Shown here: positions 1 to 8,624 of the stretch, piece after piece
How the letters are laid out: every line of letters begins with the position of its first letter
Numbering within the stretch: the first letter of the stretch is position 1
NCBI RefSeq assembly: GCF_000620305.1
Contig: NZ_JHVU01000021.1
Location: forward strand, 62,001 to 126,000
Length of the DNA: 64,000 nt
Source of the DNA: Desulfitibacter alkalitolerans DSM 16504
GTDB taxonomy: Bacteria > Bacillota > DSM-16504 > Desulfitibacterales > Desulfitibacteraceae
Direction: 5' to 3'
Translations under genes and position numbers: made by a program
The notes under the pieces: model-generated
Database searches by the model: none
What the model saw: only the letters and a program-made list of their open reading frames with translations
What the model was told of the DNA's origin: nothing

Positions 1-864
1 TAACTTTTTTGGCAGGTTTTCTTCCTGGATGGGTATTGTATTTGTAACAACAAACTCTTCAAAGGGAGCATTTTCTATTCTCTCTAGAGCTGGATGAGAA
101 AGTACCGGGTGAGTACAGCAGGCATATACCTTTTCTGCTCCTCTTTCAAGCAAAGCAACTGCACCACCACAAATTGTACCTGCAGTATCTACAATATCAT
201 CAGTCATGATGACATTTTTACCCTTGACCTTACCAATAATATTCATAACTTCTGCCTGGTTAGGAGCAGGTCTCCTTTTATCAATAATGGCTATTTCAGA
301 CCCAAGTCTTTCAGCTAAATCTCTTGCCCTGGTAACCCCTCCAATATCAGGAGAAACAACAATGAAATTTTCCAGTCTCATCTTTTTAAAATGCTCAGCT
401 AAAATAGGAACACCAATTAGATGGTCAAAGGGTATGTCGAAAAAGCCTTGAATTGCATTGGCATGTAAATCCATGGCTATCACCCTGTTAGCACCTGCAG
501 CAGTTATTAAATTTGCCACAAGCTTTGCAGATATGGGATCCCTGGCCTTAACCTTCCTTTCCTGCCGTGCATAACCATAATAGGGTATTACAGCAGTTAT
601 CCTTTGAGCAGAGGCCCTTTTTAGCGCATCAATCATTATTAGCAGTTCCATAAGGTGTTCATTAGCCGGACTGCACGTGGGCTGGATAACATAAACATCG
701 GCACCACGAACACTTTCATTTATAGCAATTGAAATTTCCCCATCTTTAAATCTTTGAATCAGTGCACATCCAAGGGGTATGCCCAGATAATCAGATATCT
801 CCTCCGCGAGACGAGGATGAGCATTACCTGTAAATAGTTTAATTTTTTTCTTAAAACTAGACAT
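1..864 (-). CDS. prs: Ribose-phosphate pyrophosphokinase (PRPP synthetase), 3' end cut by window edge
   Basis: Makes PRPP from ribose 5-phosphate and ATP for nucleotide, His and Trp synthesis in the cytoplasm. The frame runs open from the ATG at 864 to base 1, giving 288 residues; family members are about 310-320, so only the C-terminal end is missing. The class I pattern is clear: start [20 protein letters not shown], the segment [10 protein letters not shown], and the PRPP loop [11 protein letters not shown] near the C-terminal part. A GGAGG sits just before the ATG. It is last in a minus-strand run after spoVG and glmU, the same order as in Bacillus. The identification is secure; the true stop lies outside the window. 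Confidence 0.95.
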   Translation of the reverse strand, partial: MSSFKKKIKLFTGNAHPRLAEEISDYLGIPLGCALIQRFKDGEISIAINESVRGADVYVIQPTCSPANEHLMELLIMIDALKRASAQRITAVIPYYGYARQERKVKARDPISAKLVANLITAAGANRVIAMDLHANAIQGFFDIPFDHLIGVPILAEHFKKMRLENFIVVSPDIGGVTRARDLAERLGSEIAIIDKRRPAPNQAEVMNIIGKVKGKNVIMTDDIVDTAGTICGGAVALLERGAEKVYACCTHPVLSHPALERIENAPFEEFVVTNTIPIQEENLPKKL

Positions 865-935
865 TTTAAACCTCCGCGACATCAAGATATAAACATAGTA
901 GTTTTCTATATTTATTGACAAAATCCTCTAAAATT

Positions 936-2297
936 CTACTTTTTCTTTCTCTCAGTCCAGTTTAAAATATTTCTTTGCTTTTGTCTAGCAACTGCTAAAG
1001 CTTCCGCAGGAACATCCTGGGTTATTGTGGATCCTGCTCCTATGGTTGCGTTTTTACCAACAGTCACTGGAGCAACCAGGTTAGTATTGCTGCCTATAAA
1101 GGATCCATCTTCTAAAACTGTCTGCCATTTATCCTTACCATCATAATTACAAGTAATTGTACCGGCTCCAACATTGACATTTTCCCCAATACTACAGTCA
1201 CCTATATAGGACAAATGGGGAATCTTGCTGTTTTTATCAACAAAAGACTTTTTGATTTCTACAAAGTCTCCAATTTTTACATTATCAGCCAGCTTTGTGC
1301 CCGGCCTTAAATAACTAAAGGGACCAATCACACAATTTGAACCTATTTCTGCGCCAATGGAAATTGTATTATTAATATGAGTAAAGCTGCCCACATGGGT
1401 ATTCTCTAAGCTGGTATGAGGACCAATTATACAATCTTCCCCTATTTTAGTATCTCCCTTTAAATGGGAAAAGGGAAGCACAACTGTATCCATGCCAATC
1501 TCTACTGAGGTTTCAATATATGTAACTTCCGGGTCAAAAATGGTAACACCCTCTAACATCCATTTTTCATTTACCCTTTTTTGAAATACCTTTTCTGCTT
1601 CTGCCAGCTGCACCCTATTATTGATTCCTGAAATTTCAAGGGGATCCTCCACAGCTATAGCCTCCACCCTTTGGTTCCGTTTTACTAGTATTTCTATAAC
1701 ATCTGTTAAATAGTATTCTCCCTGCTTGTTCTCAGGTGAAATTTCCTTTAAAGCACCAAATAAAGCTTCTCTATTGAAGCAGTAGGTACCGGAATTTATT
1801 TCCTTAATGGCCCTTTCCTGGGGCAGGGCATCCCTTTCTTCAATGATCATTTTCACCTGTCCCCTGGCATTTCTTACAATCCTTCCATAATTGGATGGAT
1901 CTGAAAGAATAGCTGACAATATTGTTGCAGAAGCTTTGGTTTCCTGATGATGCTTCAGAAGCTTTTGTAGGGTTAAACCAGTTAAAAGTGGCGTGTCTCC
2001 GCACAAAACAACTATGGTATCAATCCCTTTACTAAGATATGGCTCTGCCTGGATAACGGCATGACCTGTACCAAGCTGCTTTTCCTGCAAGGCATATTTG
2101 TACTTATCACCTAACTCCCCTTTTACTTCCTCTGCCTGATGACCAACCACTAGTATACTTTCTTCAACGCCAATATATGAAGCCGCTTGACAAACGTGCC
2201 ATATAAGGGATTTACCTGAAACCTTATGCAGGACCTTTGGGATTTTTGATTTCATACGGGTTCCCTTACCGGCTGCAAGTACAATGGATGCTATCAT
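936..2297 (-). CDS. glmU: Bifunctional GlmU (GlcNAc-1-P uridyltransferase / GlcN-1-P acetyltransferase)
   Basis: Makes UDP-GlcNAc for peptidoglycan: the C-terminal domain acetylates glucosamine-1-P and the N-terminal domain transfers UMP. The 453 residues match the family length. Residues 1 to about 228 are the nucleotidyltransferase fold, with LAAGKGTRMKS at the N-terminus and LCGDTPLL near residue 100. Residues from about 250 onward are a left-handed beta-helix of hexapeptide repeats, including the active-site region around GAGTITCNYDG. AGGAGG precedes the ATG. The gene lies 71 bp upstream of prs and about 145 bp downstream of spoVG, whose terminator sits between them, so glmU-prs probably have their own promoter or read-through transcription. 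Confidence 0.97.
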   Translation of the reverse strand: MIASIVLAAGKGTRMKSKIPKVLHKVSGKSLIWHVCQAASYIGVEESILVVGHQAEEVKGELGDKYKYALQEKQLGTGHAVIQAEPYLSKGIDTIVVLCGDTPLLTGLTLQKLLKHHQETKASATILSAILSDPSNYGRIVRNARGQVKMIIEERDALPQERAIKEINSGTYCFNREALFGALKEISPENKQGEYYLTDVIEILVKRNQRVEAIAVEDPLEISGINNRVQLAEAEKVFQKRVNEKWMLEGVTIFDPEVTYIETSVEIGMDTVVLPFSHLKGDTKIGEDCIIGPHTSLENTHVGSFTHINNTISIGAEIGSNCVIGPFSYLRPGTKLADNVKIGDFVEIKKSFVDKNSKIPHLSYIGDCSIGENVNVGAGTITCNYDGKDKWQTVLEDGSFIGSNTNLVAPVTVGKNATIGAGSTITQDVPAEALAVARQKQRNILNWTERKKK

Positions 2298-2401
2298 TAA
2301 TATTCCTCCTTAAAACGTTGCTGCCTGACTGTTTAGCACTTGTTTTTTTTAAAATAAGAATACCATATGCCATATGAAAAAGAAATCTTGAGAGTTGCAG
2401 C

Positions 2402-2430
2402 AAAAAATTAAGGAGCAACAAATGCTCCCT
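2402..2430 (-). terminator. Intrinsic terminator after spoVG
   Basis: On the minus strand AGGGAGCA and TGCTCCTT form an 8-bp stem with a 5-base loop (2410-2430), followed closely by a run of six T (2402-2407). It lies just after the spoVG stop, so most spoVG transcripts should end here. Confidence 0.8.
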
Positions 2431-2441
2431 AATGATAATTC

Positions 2442-2696
2442 TTACATGGCTTCGTCATATGCTTTTAACACTGCAGATTGGATAGTCTCTCTGGCTGATG
2501 AACAAATTGGGTGAGCTATATCTCTAAACTCACCATCGGGCATTTTACGACTAGGCATTGCAACAAACAAACCGTTCTGACCTTCTATAACTTTTACATC
2601 ATGGATCACAAAAGCATCGTCCAAGGTTACAGATACAATTGCCTTCATCTTGCCATCTTGATTAATCTTTCTAATTCTTACATCAGTAATATTCAA
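2442..2696 (-). CDS. spoVG: Septation/sporulation regulator SpoVG
   Basis: Small RNA/DNA-binding regulator that in Bacillus is under sigma-H control and affects septation at sporulation. Core segments are typical: ITDVRIRKI near the N-terminus, NGLFVAMPS in the middle and [11 protein letters not shown] towards the end. The family starts right before the 'VTDVR' strand, so I choose the TTG at 2696 (84 residues). The in-frame ATG at 2714 would add six residues (MKGGEG) that are really a G-rich ribosome-binding stretch, AAGGGTGGTGAGG. Bacillus SpoVG is 97 residues, so this one has a short tail. A sigma-H-like promoter lies just upstream. Identification is secure, the start slightly less so. Confidence 0.93.
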   Translation of the reverse strand: MNITDVRIRKINQDGKMKAIVSVTLDDAFVIHDVKVIEGQNGLFVAMPSRKMPDGEFRDIAHPICSSARETIQSAVLKAYDEAM

Positions 2697-2742
2697 GCCC
2701 TCACCACCCTTCATTTGTGCACATTACTAGCGTAGTTATTAA

Positions 2743-2771
2743 TAATTCTTCGCCTGGCATAAAATTCCTTC
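2743..2771 (-). promoter_or_regulatory. Sigma-H-like promoter of spoVG
   Basis: Minus strand: AAGGAATTT (core AGGA at 2769-2766), exactly 17 bases, then GAAT (2748-2745). From memory, the Bacillus spoVG sigma-H promoter has the same AGGA-N17-GAAT geometry. Transcription would begin around 2738, some 40 bases before the TTG start. This is pattern recognition only. Confidence 0.55.
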
Positions 2772-2832
2772 TTGTTTCCTTATAATTTTACTCAAAATTT
2801 TTATATTTTAAACATTTTTACCAAAATGTAGT

Positions 2833-3660
2833 TTATTTTTTTAATTCTAACTGTAAATTTGGCTTAATAAAGGGATTTTCTGGATTATGGCTGAAGGTTT
2901 CCATTTCAAACAATGAATAATACTCTTTTACCAGCTTTCTTTCCGGTTCTATGGTGCTTAACAATACGCCAATTCCCTTGACTTCTGCTTTAAATTCCTT
3001 CATTAAGTCCAAACACCCGCCAATGGTGCCCCCACCCCTCATAAAGTCGTCAATAATTAATACTGATGAATTCTCCTTCATTGCCCTTCTAGGTAAAGAC
3101 ATGGTTTGGATTCTATTGGTAGAGCCTGATACATAATTAATATTTACTGAAGTCCCCTCAGTTACCCTGCTGTGATCCCTGATTATTACCAGGGGCACCC
3201 TAAAAACCTGGGCAGTCATAAGGGCAAGGGGTATTCCCTTGGTTTCCACAGTAACTATATAGTCAGGATTTGCTGCCTTATATTTCGTAGCAAAAATTCT
3301 CCCCAGCATCTGGGAGTGGTACGGATCAAATATAATGTCACTGGTGTACAAAAAACCTCCCGGCATGATCCTGTCATAATCATTTAACAAAACAGCCACC
3401 TGGTCCAGGTATTGTATTATTGCACCTTCCTCTATCCATGGGTAATACTTAATCCCTCCCGCAGCCCCAGCTATTGTTACTATTTCCCCCTTTTGCTCCC
3501 TTTCCAGGGTCTCCTTGACAAAGGTAATATCTTCACTAATGGTAGATTTCACAACCTTAAAGATGTTTTCGAAATAGTTTAATGTAAATAGCTTCCCAGG
3601 ATTATCAAAGAGAATTTTACTAATAATCAACAGCCTTTCTGCCCTGCGCAGCTTATTCAT
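2833..3660 (-). CDS. purR: Purine operon repressor PurR
   Basis: PRPP-responsive repressor of purine genes in Gram-positives, consisting of an N-terminal winged helix fused to a phosphoribosyltransferase-like domain. The N-terminal part has MNKLRRAERL and the recognition region STISEDITFVK. The PRTase part shows VTVETKGIPLALMTA, then INYVSGSTNRIQTMSLPRRA, and the PRPP loop VLIIDDFMRGGGTIGG. An ATG at 3681 is possible, but family alignment favours the ATG at 3660 (275 residues). This start overlaps the end of the upstream nucleotidyltransferase gene by 8 bases, so translation is likely coupled. Neighbours ispE and spoVG match Bacillus synteny. Confidence 0.94.
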   Translation of the reverse strand: MNKLRRAERLLIISKILFDNPGKLFTLNYFENIFKVVKSTISEDITFVKETLEREQKGEIVTIAGAAGGIKYYPWIEEGAIIQYLDQVAVLLNDYDRIMPGGFLYTSDIIFDPYHSQMLGRIFATKYKAANPDYIVTVETKGIPLALMTAQVFRVPLVIIRDHSRVTEGTSVNINYVSGSTNRIQTMSLPRRAMKENSSVLIIDDFMRGGGTIGGCLDLMKEFKAEVKGIGVLLSTIEPERKLVKEYYSLFEMETFSHNPENPFIKPNLQLELKK

Positions 3661-4426
3661 AAGTACACCTGGTCCTTTCAATTACACTTTTTACAAGTTG
3701 GAGGTCACTTGGCTTATCCACATCAATACCAATCTCTGGATATGGGCTAATTACTGCCCTGCCTTTCACGCCTAATAGGTTTGAAAACTTTTCCTCCGCT
3801 TCTTGTAAGGTTAGTCTTCTAGTAACCAGCTTTAAAATGAATCTCCAGCCTATCAGGCTGCTAAGTGCCAGGGGACTTTTTCTAAGCTTGACAAGCCTTT
3901 TTCCCTTTTCAGCGCATTTATGAACTATGTTTGGATTAACTAGAAAGGCATTCCCGCCTGTATAGGTTCCATCTTTTATGGTCACATATGTTCTTTTAAT
4001 TCCTGGGTATTTGGCTTCATTTGCCTCCCTTGGTACTATAGGATAGTAGATATCAACACTTGTATCCTGGCAGGCTTCCAAAAATCCAGAGATGGCAGGT
4101 GGGTTTATCAACGGTATGTCTGCTGTCAGAATCAAAAGTCGCCCCTGTGGTTTAAGCAATTCCAAACCATTAATAACACTATCAATGGCACTTTTTCCTT
4201 CTTCAGCAATAATTAGTTTTTCTTTATGGGCAAAAATGTTTTGCAGCTCATTAGGTCCCACTATAGCAATTTTATTGATACCTGGTGTATGTTCCAGGGC
4301 CTCCACCACATATTCTACCATGACCTTGTCCCCAATTGGAATCAAGGCCTCTTTGGCCACTTCACTGCATTTTTGCAGTTTGTCTGAATTATATCCTCCT
4401 GCTATTACAAGGGCATCTACCTGCAT
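3653..4426 (-). CDS. MobA-like NTP transferase family protein
   Basis: Predicted cytoplasmic nucleotidyltransferase of unknown substrate, 257 residues. It opens with DALVIAGGYNSDKL, a variant of the GxG nucleotide loop, followed by KEALIPIGDKVMVEYVVEAL as in MobA/IspD-type enzymes. LLILTADIPLI has the metal-binding acidic position of the fold. The C-terminal third contains FSNLLGVKGRAVISPYPEIGIDVDKPSDLQLV, an end typical of such transferases (quoted here as FSNLLGVKG and IDVDKPSDL). The gene sits directly before purR with overlapping ends, at the place where Bacillus has ridA. AAAGGAG precedes the ATG. A role in cofactor or sugar-nucleotide synthesis is possible, but nothing here decides the substrate. 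Confidence 0.75.
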   Translation of the reverse strand: MQVDALVIAGGYNSDKLQKCSEVAKEALIPIGDKVMVEYVVEALEHTPGINKIAIVGPNELQNIFAHKEKLIIAEEGKSAIDSVINGLELLKPQGRLLILTADIPLINPPAISGFLEACQDTSVDIYYPIVPREANEAKYPGIKRTYVTIKDGTYTGGNAFLVNPNIVHKCAEKGKRLVKLRKSPLALSSLIGWRFILKLVTRRLTLQEAEEKFSNLLGVKGRAVISPYPEIGIDVDKPSDLQLVKSVIERTRCTYE

Positions 4427-4472
4427 AATTAAGCTCCTTTCAGCAACCCAAATGAATTAAGCCTACAGCTTT

Positions 4473-5174
4473 TTATATCTCATCCTTAAATGGGAAATAG
4501 GACCTTTCTTTAAAGGCTTCTAATATGCTATTCTCAGCATTTTCAATATGTTCTTTCGCCAACTTCTGTGCCAGGGCAACATTTCTTGTGGAAATGGCAT
4601 CCACCAGCTCCTGATGTTCTTTTAGAGTATCTTTAAGCCTTCCTGGTGATGCTAGAGATGCAGTTCTATATCTTTGAATTTGCTCTCTTAAATTATTTAA
4701 AATCTGTACTAATCTATCATTTCTACTGGCACCATAAATAATCTCATGAAAATCTGTATCATACTGGATTATATTATCCAAATCTGAGTTGTCCACTGCA
4801 TTTTTAACTTCAACCAGCTTCCTTTCCAGTTTTTCTAACTGGTCATCAGCTATTCTCTGGGCTGCAAGACCTGCCGCTAATGCCTCCATGGCAGCCCTTA
4901 CCTCAAATACCTGGGCAATATCCTTTAGAGAAATGTCCGATACATAAGCACCTCTGCGTGGTATTATAATTACAAAGCCTTCGATTTCTAGTTTTCTAAT
5001 AGCCTCTCTCACAGGTGTTCTGCTTACACCTAATTCCTCAGCAACCTGCTGTTCCATTAATCTTTCCCCAGGCTTTAACTTGCCATTAACAATAGCGTCC
5101 TTAAGGGCTTCTAATACAATCTCTCTAAGGGGCTTATAATTTTCAAGTTGTACAGGCGAAAGTCTTTTTTCCAT
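4473..5174 (-). CDS. GntR/FadR-family transcriptional regulator
   Basis: DNA-binding regulator of 233 residues. Residues about 15-80 form the GntR winged helix, with LKPGERLMEQQVAEELGVSR, TPVREAIRKLEIEGFV and a basic wing. Residues about 95-220 form the all-helical FCD ligand domain, with metal/ligand-type residues in YDTDFHEIIYGAS and LKEHQELVDAI. GGAGGGCGG precedes the ATG. It lies between ispE and the nucleotidyltransferase on the same strand, possibly co-transcribed with both. The ligand and targets cannot be read from the sequence; FCD regulators usually sense small carboxylates. Confidence 0.88.
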   Translation of the reverse strand: MEKRLSPVQLENYKPLREIVLEALKDAIVNGKLKPGERLMEQQVAEELGVSRTPVREAIRKLEIEGFVIIIPRRGAYVSDISLKDIAQVFEVRAAMEALAAGLAAQRIADDQLEKLERKLVEVKNAVDNSDLDNIIQYDTDFHEIIYGASRNDRLVQILNNLREQIQRYRTASLASPGRLKDTLKEHQELVDAISTRNVALAQKLAKEHIENAENSILEAFKERSYFPFKDEI

Positions 5175-5193
5175 AGCTCTACACCGCCCTCCA

Positions 5194-6042
5194 TCAAATA
5201 GTTTTACACAAATATACCTGCGTATAAACCTTCTTAAAATATTTTAACATGCTCTGAGTTTTATGGCTGCAGGAGCATATTGCAAAAACTGTAGGACCAC
5301 TGCCGCACATAAGAGCTCCATCTGCTCCCATTGCAAGCATTTTGTTTTTTATTTCTAAGACTTCTTTAACCATTGAACTTGTAATAGGCTCTAAAACATT
5401 ACCCATGGAACTAACCAGGCCTGCAAAGTCACCACTTTCTATGGACTGTACAGCCTTTTCTATATCTGGCCTTGATCTTAAATTCTCAACATTAACCCTG
5501 TTATATACATCTTTAGTGCTAACACCTACATCAGGTTTAACCAGCAAAATGCTATATTCTTTCATTGGCTGGAGTATGCTTAGCCTATCTCCAATGCCTG
5601 CAGCAAGCACAGTACCCCCTACCACACAGAAGGGGACATCAGCTCCAAGGCCTTTGCCTATATGCACCAATTGGGCTATTGTTAAATTCAACCCATATAG
5701 GATATTGAGTCCATGCAGAACAGCAGCAGCATTTGAGCTGCCACCGGCTAGACCCGCAGCTATGGGAATGTTTTTTGCAATTCTTATCCTTGCCCCTCCC
5801 TTAATGCCGGCCCTTTCAAAAATAGCCTTTGCTGCTTTATATGCTATGTTCCTTTCATCTAAAGGCAGTTCAGGATGATCACTTTCTATATGTATGCATC
5901 TGCTAATTTCTATTTCAACCTGATCAAATAAATCTACAGACTGCATAATGGTTCTAAGATTATGATAACCGTCAGCCCGCTTGTTAACAATATCCAGACA
6001 TAAATTTATTTTCGCATATGATTTAAAGTTAATTATATTCAC
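5194..6042 (-). CDS. ispE: 4-diphosphocytidyl-2-C-methyl-D-erythritol kinase
   Basis: GHMP kinase of the non-mevalonate isoprenoid pathway that phosphorylates CDP-ME with ATP. It begins with the family signature YAKINLCLDIVNKRADGYHN. The ATP loop is PIAAGLAGGSSNAAA at about residues 93-107, and the C-terminal GHMP motif is GADGALMCGSGPTVFA. The frame extends upstream to an ATG at 6123, but those 27 residues have no family counterpart. The GTG at 6042, with AAAGGGG nine bases before it, gives 282 residues, the usual length. It is first in the ispE-gntR-NTPase-purR run on the minus strand, behind the terminator of the SPOCS/LysM gene. Confidence 0.95.
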   Translation of the reverse strand: MNIINFKSYAKINLCLDIVNKRADGYHNLRTIMQSVDLFDQVEIEISRCIHIESDHPELPLDERNIAYKAAKAIFERAGIKGGARIRIAKNIPIAAGLAGGSSNAAAVLHGLNILYGLNLTIAQLVHIGKGLGADVPFCVVGGTVLAAGIGDRLSILQPMKEYSILLVKPDVGVSTKDVYNRVNVENLRSRPDIEKAVQSIESGDFAGLVSSMGNVLEPITSSMVKEVLEIKNKMLAMGADGALMCGSGPTVFAICSCSHKTQSMLKYFKKVYTQVYLCKTI

Positions 6043-6141
6043 ACCAATATATTCCCCTTTAAAGAAAGTTTTATATTTTGTCTGTATTTTATATTCCCTA
6101 TAAAGATACTTGTTTAAACTCAAAAATCCTTTTTTAAACAG

Positions 6142-6167
6142 AAAAAAAGGCTTAAATATATTAAGCC
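6142..6167 (-). terminator. Intrinsic terminator after the SPOCS/LysM gene
   Basis: Minus strand GGCTTAA/TTAAGCC stem (6167-6149) with a 5-base loop, directly followed by seven T. It separates the SPOCS/LysM gene from ispE. Confidence 0.85.
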
Positions 6168-6248
6168 CTTCACTCCCTTTATGGCGATTTCAGGGAATAA
6201 CTCCCATTATAGTTTTTACCTGGCAGGCAATAATTATTCTAATTATAG

Positions 6249-7769
6249 CTATATTGGCAATTTTATCTTTTCACCTGATTCTATATCTCCCTCAATGGAT
6301 AGTTTATTTATTTTTGCAAGGTCCTCAGAGGAAACTCCATGTTCTTTAGCAAAAACACGCAGGGGCTTTCTTTCTCGTACAATGAGATCAAATACTAAGA
6401 TTTGTGCAACTATAACCACCTCAATTAACCTGGGGGTGCTGGGATTAAATCTAAAGTCAACAAATTCCACTTCCACATCAACAAAAACCCTATGCCTTGG
6501 CAACAGTCCGGGCACAGGCACAAAGTGAGTAAAAGGTATCTCTGCATCTATTGCAAATACTCGCCTATCGGGCTCTGCCACATATAATATGTTTACTAAA
6601 AACTTTCCGGATATAATTATTTTACCTTTAATGGCTTCCTTTCTAAATATTATTACCTTATCAACCTTTACTTCGGCTACTTTAATAGCAGGAGGGAGGT
6701 TTTTTGGTATGTGCACTGTTTGCTGTACAAGGAATTGGCTTTTTGCTTCAAAAAAGTCTTTTACTATAATTATGACACCTGTTTTACTAATAACTATAAC
6801 TTCAATATAACCGTCTTTTTCTACATCTCCTTTAGCAAAACTGACAACATAGACTTCCATATCTATCTGTTTTACAAGAACAAAATCTCTTCCCCGCAGC
6901 TTATATACATGCACCTGTGCCCCAACAGCAACAAATATTTCTGGCCTTCCATCCTTATCCCAGTCTGCAACCTCCACGTCTTCGATTACACCAGAAAATC
7001 CATGGCTCAACCATTTTCTTGCTAAGCTCTGTCCTGATACACCAAGGACAAGTAATCTTCTTCTATTAGATGTTGATATGATTATCTCATCCATGAAGTC
7101 ATTGTCTACATCCTTTACTCCCAGCAGCACATCTGCTTTCATGCCAATGGTTTCTTCTATAACTATTTCAAGTTGACCATTGGTTAATATAAATAGAGTT
7201 AACTTGTCACCACCTGATCCAGCCACATGCTCAAGGGTTACCAGCTGTTTTTGATGATGCCTGATAACACTGCCAATTCTAACCTGCAGGGACGTTCTTG
7301 AAACCCTTTCAGTTATTAATATTAGGGAACCACCCTGGATTTTATAGATTAGAATTTTTGTGCGCCCTACCACTATAACTATCTCATCAACCAGATCCCC
7401 TGTTAAGTCCCCAATGGTAATATCTGTGATCTCAACTTCCATGGCTGCAGAAATGTGGATTCTTTCAAACCTTCCACCTCTCCACTTAAAAACAACAAAG
7501 GAGTTCCCAGATGCAATTATTATTTCTTTTTTACCGTCCCCATCCACATCCCCCACTACAGCCTTGGTAATTCGTCTCCCAAGATTTAGTGCAGATATTC
7601 TTCTGAAAACCCTTCCATCATACCTGAATATATATATACTTCCTGTTGGATGGACTGCAACAACTTCATCCTGTCCAATACCCGTAAAATCGCCCACGAA
7701 AATCTCCAGGTTATCAGGTAAATTATATCCCGTCCAGACATAACCATAGTCCTGTATGTCTTCAGTCAT
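6249..7769 (-). CDS. FG-GAP/VCBS repeat protein with SPOCS and LysM domains
   Basis: Residues 1 to about 340 contain serial FG-GAP/VCBS-type blades, such as VGDVDGDGKKEIIIASG, IGDLTGDLVDEIVIVVG, VADWDKDGRPEIFVAVG and KGDVEKDGYIEVIVIS, suggesting a beta-propeller with calcium-type loops. Residues about 353-460 resemble a SPOCS (DUF3794) domain, known from spore outer-layer proteins, and the last 45 residues (VFAKEHGVSSEDLAKINKL) a LysM domain. There is no signal peptide or membrane helix, which fits assembly of a spore coat from the mother-cell side. The start is taken as the ATG at 7769 behind AAGGGGTGAG; a GTG lies six bases upstream. Neighbours are ispE and divergent comFB. A spore role is inferred. 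Confidence 0.75.
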   Translation of the reverse strand: MTEDIQDYGYVWTGYNLPDNLEIFVGDFTGIGQDEVVAVHPTGSIYIFRYDGRVFRRISALNLGRRITKAVVGDVDGDGKKEIIIASGNSFVVFKWRGGRFERIHISAAMEVEITDITIGDLTGDLVDEIVIVVGRTKILIYKIQGGSLILITERVSRTSLQVRIGSVIRHHQKQLVTLEHVAGSGGDKLTLFILTNGQLEIVIEETIGMKADVLLGVKDVDNDFMDEIIISTSNRRRLLVLGVSGQSLARKWLSHGFSGVIEDVEVADWDKDGRPEIFVAVGAQVHVYKLRGRDFVLVKQIDMEVYVVSFAKGDVEKDGYIEVIVISKTGVIIIVKDFFEAKSQFLVQQTVHIPKNLPPAIKVAEVKVDKVIIFRKEAIKGKIIISGKFLVNILYVAEPDRRVFAIDAEIPFTHFVPVPGLLPRHRVFVDVEVEFVDFRFNPSTPRLIEVVIVAQILVFDLIVRERKPLRVFAKEHGVSSEDLAKINKLSIEGDIESGEKIKLPI

Positions 7770-7952
7770 TTTCACTCACCCCTTTTCCCATATTATATGT
7801 AACATAACCAGCTAAAGTTAAAGAACCAATGTCTAAGTTTGAACTTTAACTTAAAGTAAAATTTTCCATAGAAAGTATGGGAAAAAAGGGTATTTAAAAG
7901 AAAAAGCGAATGATATAAAAAGCGCAGATATGATTGTGAAGGGGGCAGTTTA

Positions 7953-8243
7953 ATGTCGGGAGACTCAAATTTCTTGGTTAGAAATACAATGGAGATTCTA
8001 GTGTGGCAAATGGTTGACGATGTTATGAGAAAGTTTCCAGAGGTGTGCGGTTGCGAGGGATGCAGAAGTGACATAGTTGCCCTTGCTCTAAATCAGCTCC
8101 CTCCCAAATATGTGGCTACTGAAATAGGAGAGGTTTACAGCAAAAGTAATATCCTGGAAAGTCAATACAGGGCCGACATAATCGGAGCCATAACAAAAGC
8201 CATAGTTAAGGTAACCGAATCCCCAAGGTGTAAAAGGGCGTGA
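7953..8243 (+). CDS. comFB: ComFB-family protein
   Basis: Small protein (96 residues) of the late competence ComFB family, whose biochemical role is poorly defined. Family features are EILVWQMVDDVM, the cysteine cluster CGCEGCRSDIVALALN (zinc-type spacing), and LPPKYVATEIGEVYS. AAGGGGGCAG precedes the ATG. It is a lone plus-strand gene between two minus-strand blocks and carries its own terminator, whose stem begins inside the last codons. It is followed by no competence genes, so a link to DNA uptake is only by family name. Confidence 0.85.
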   Translation: MSGDSNFLVRNTMEILVWQMVDDVMRKFPEVCGCEGCRSDIVALALNQLPPKYVATEIGEVYSKSNILESQYRADIIGAITKAIVKVTESPRCKRA

Positions 8244-8266
8244 GAATAATGTCTTACGCCCTTTTT
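8233..8266 (+). terminator. Intrinsic terminator of comFB
   Basis: AAAGGGCGT (8233-8241) pairs with ACGCCCTTT (8256-8264), followed by T residues. The 5' arm overlaps the final codons and stop of comFB. T-rich sequence on both sides means it may also stop minus-strand transcription from 8322. Confidence 0.8.
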
Positions 8267-8321
8267 AAAAAAATTTTTGTCTGATTTAAATAATTAGTCT
8301 TTTATTTTGCTGTCAAGTTAA

Positions 8322-8609
8322 TCAAAATATATTAGAATATATTTTAATAATTATTAGAAAATAAACGGCAGCCCAGATAATACTGTTTACTAAAATAAAG
8401 TTCTTTTTGTTTTTGCCAAAAATATAATAGAAAGTGGGTATTTGAGCAATTAATATGATATACAGTAAACCGGCAAATTTTGGTGTCATGTTGAGATAAA
8501 TTAAAGCTGGCCAGTACAATACTAAACCGACTATTAGTAAATTTTTATCTGATGTAAAAACTGATACTATTAATATAATTAAAGAAAGAACTACTAAAGG
8601 CATCAGCAT
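8322..8609 (-). CDS. Small hydrophobic membrane protein, function unknown
   Basis: Predicted integral membrane protein of 95 residues with three or four hydrophobic stretches: LVVLSLIILIVSVF, LIVGLVLYWPALIYL, LLYIILIAQIPTFYYI and IIWAAVYFLIIIK. It has short polar loops and a KNKK basic turn. I recognise no family. It starts 15 bases after the gamma-carbonic anhydrase-like gene on the same strand and has AAAGGGGG nine bases before its ATG, so it is probably a real, co-transcribed gene. No functional link to the neighbour can be shown. Confidence 0.55.
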   Translation of the reverse strand: MLMPLVVLSLIILIVSVFTSDKNLLIVGLVLYWPALIYLNMTPKFAGLLYIILIAQIPTFYYIFGKNKKNFILVNSIIWAAVYFLIIIKIYSNIF

Positions 8610-8624
8610 ATCTGACTACCCCCT

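Noticed and set aside
94-451. Plus-strand open frames opposite prs
   Set aside because: They mirror the minus-strand PRPP synthetase, which has a continuous, recognisable sequence; no ribosome site or family match in the plus frames.
7793-8074. Minus-strand 93-codon frame overlapping comFB
   Set aside because: Low-complexity hydrophobic sequence opposite a recognisable ComFB protein and across the divergent promoter region; no ribosome site.
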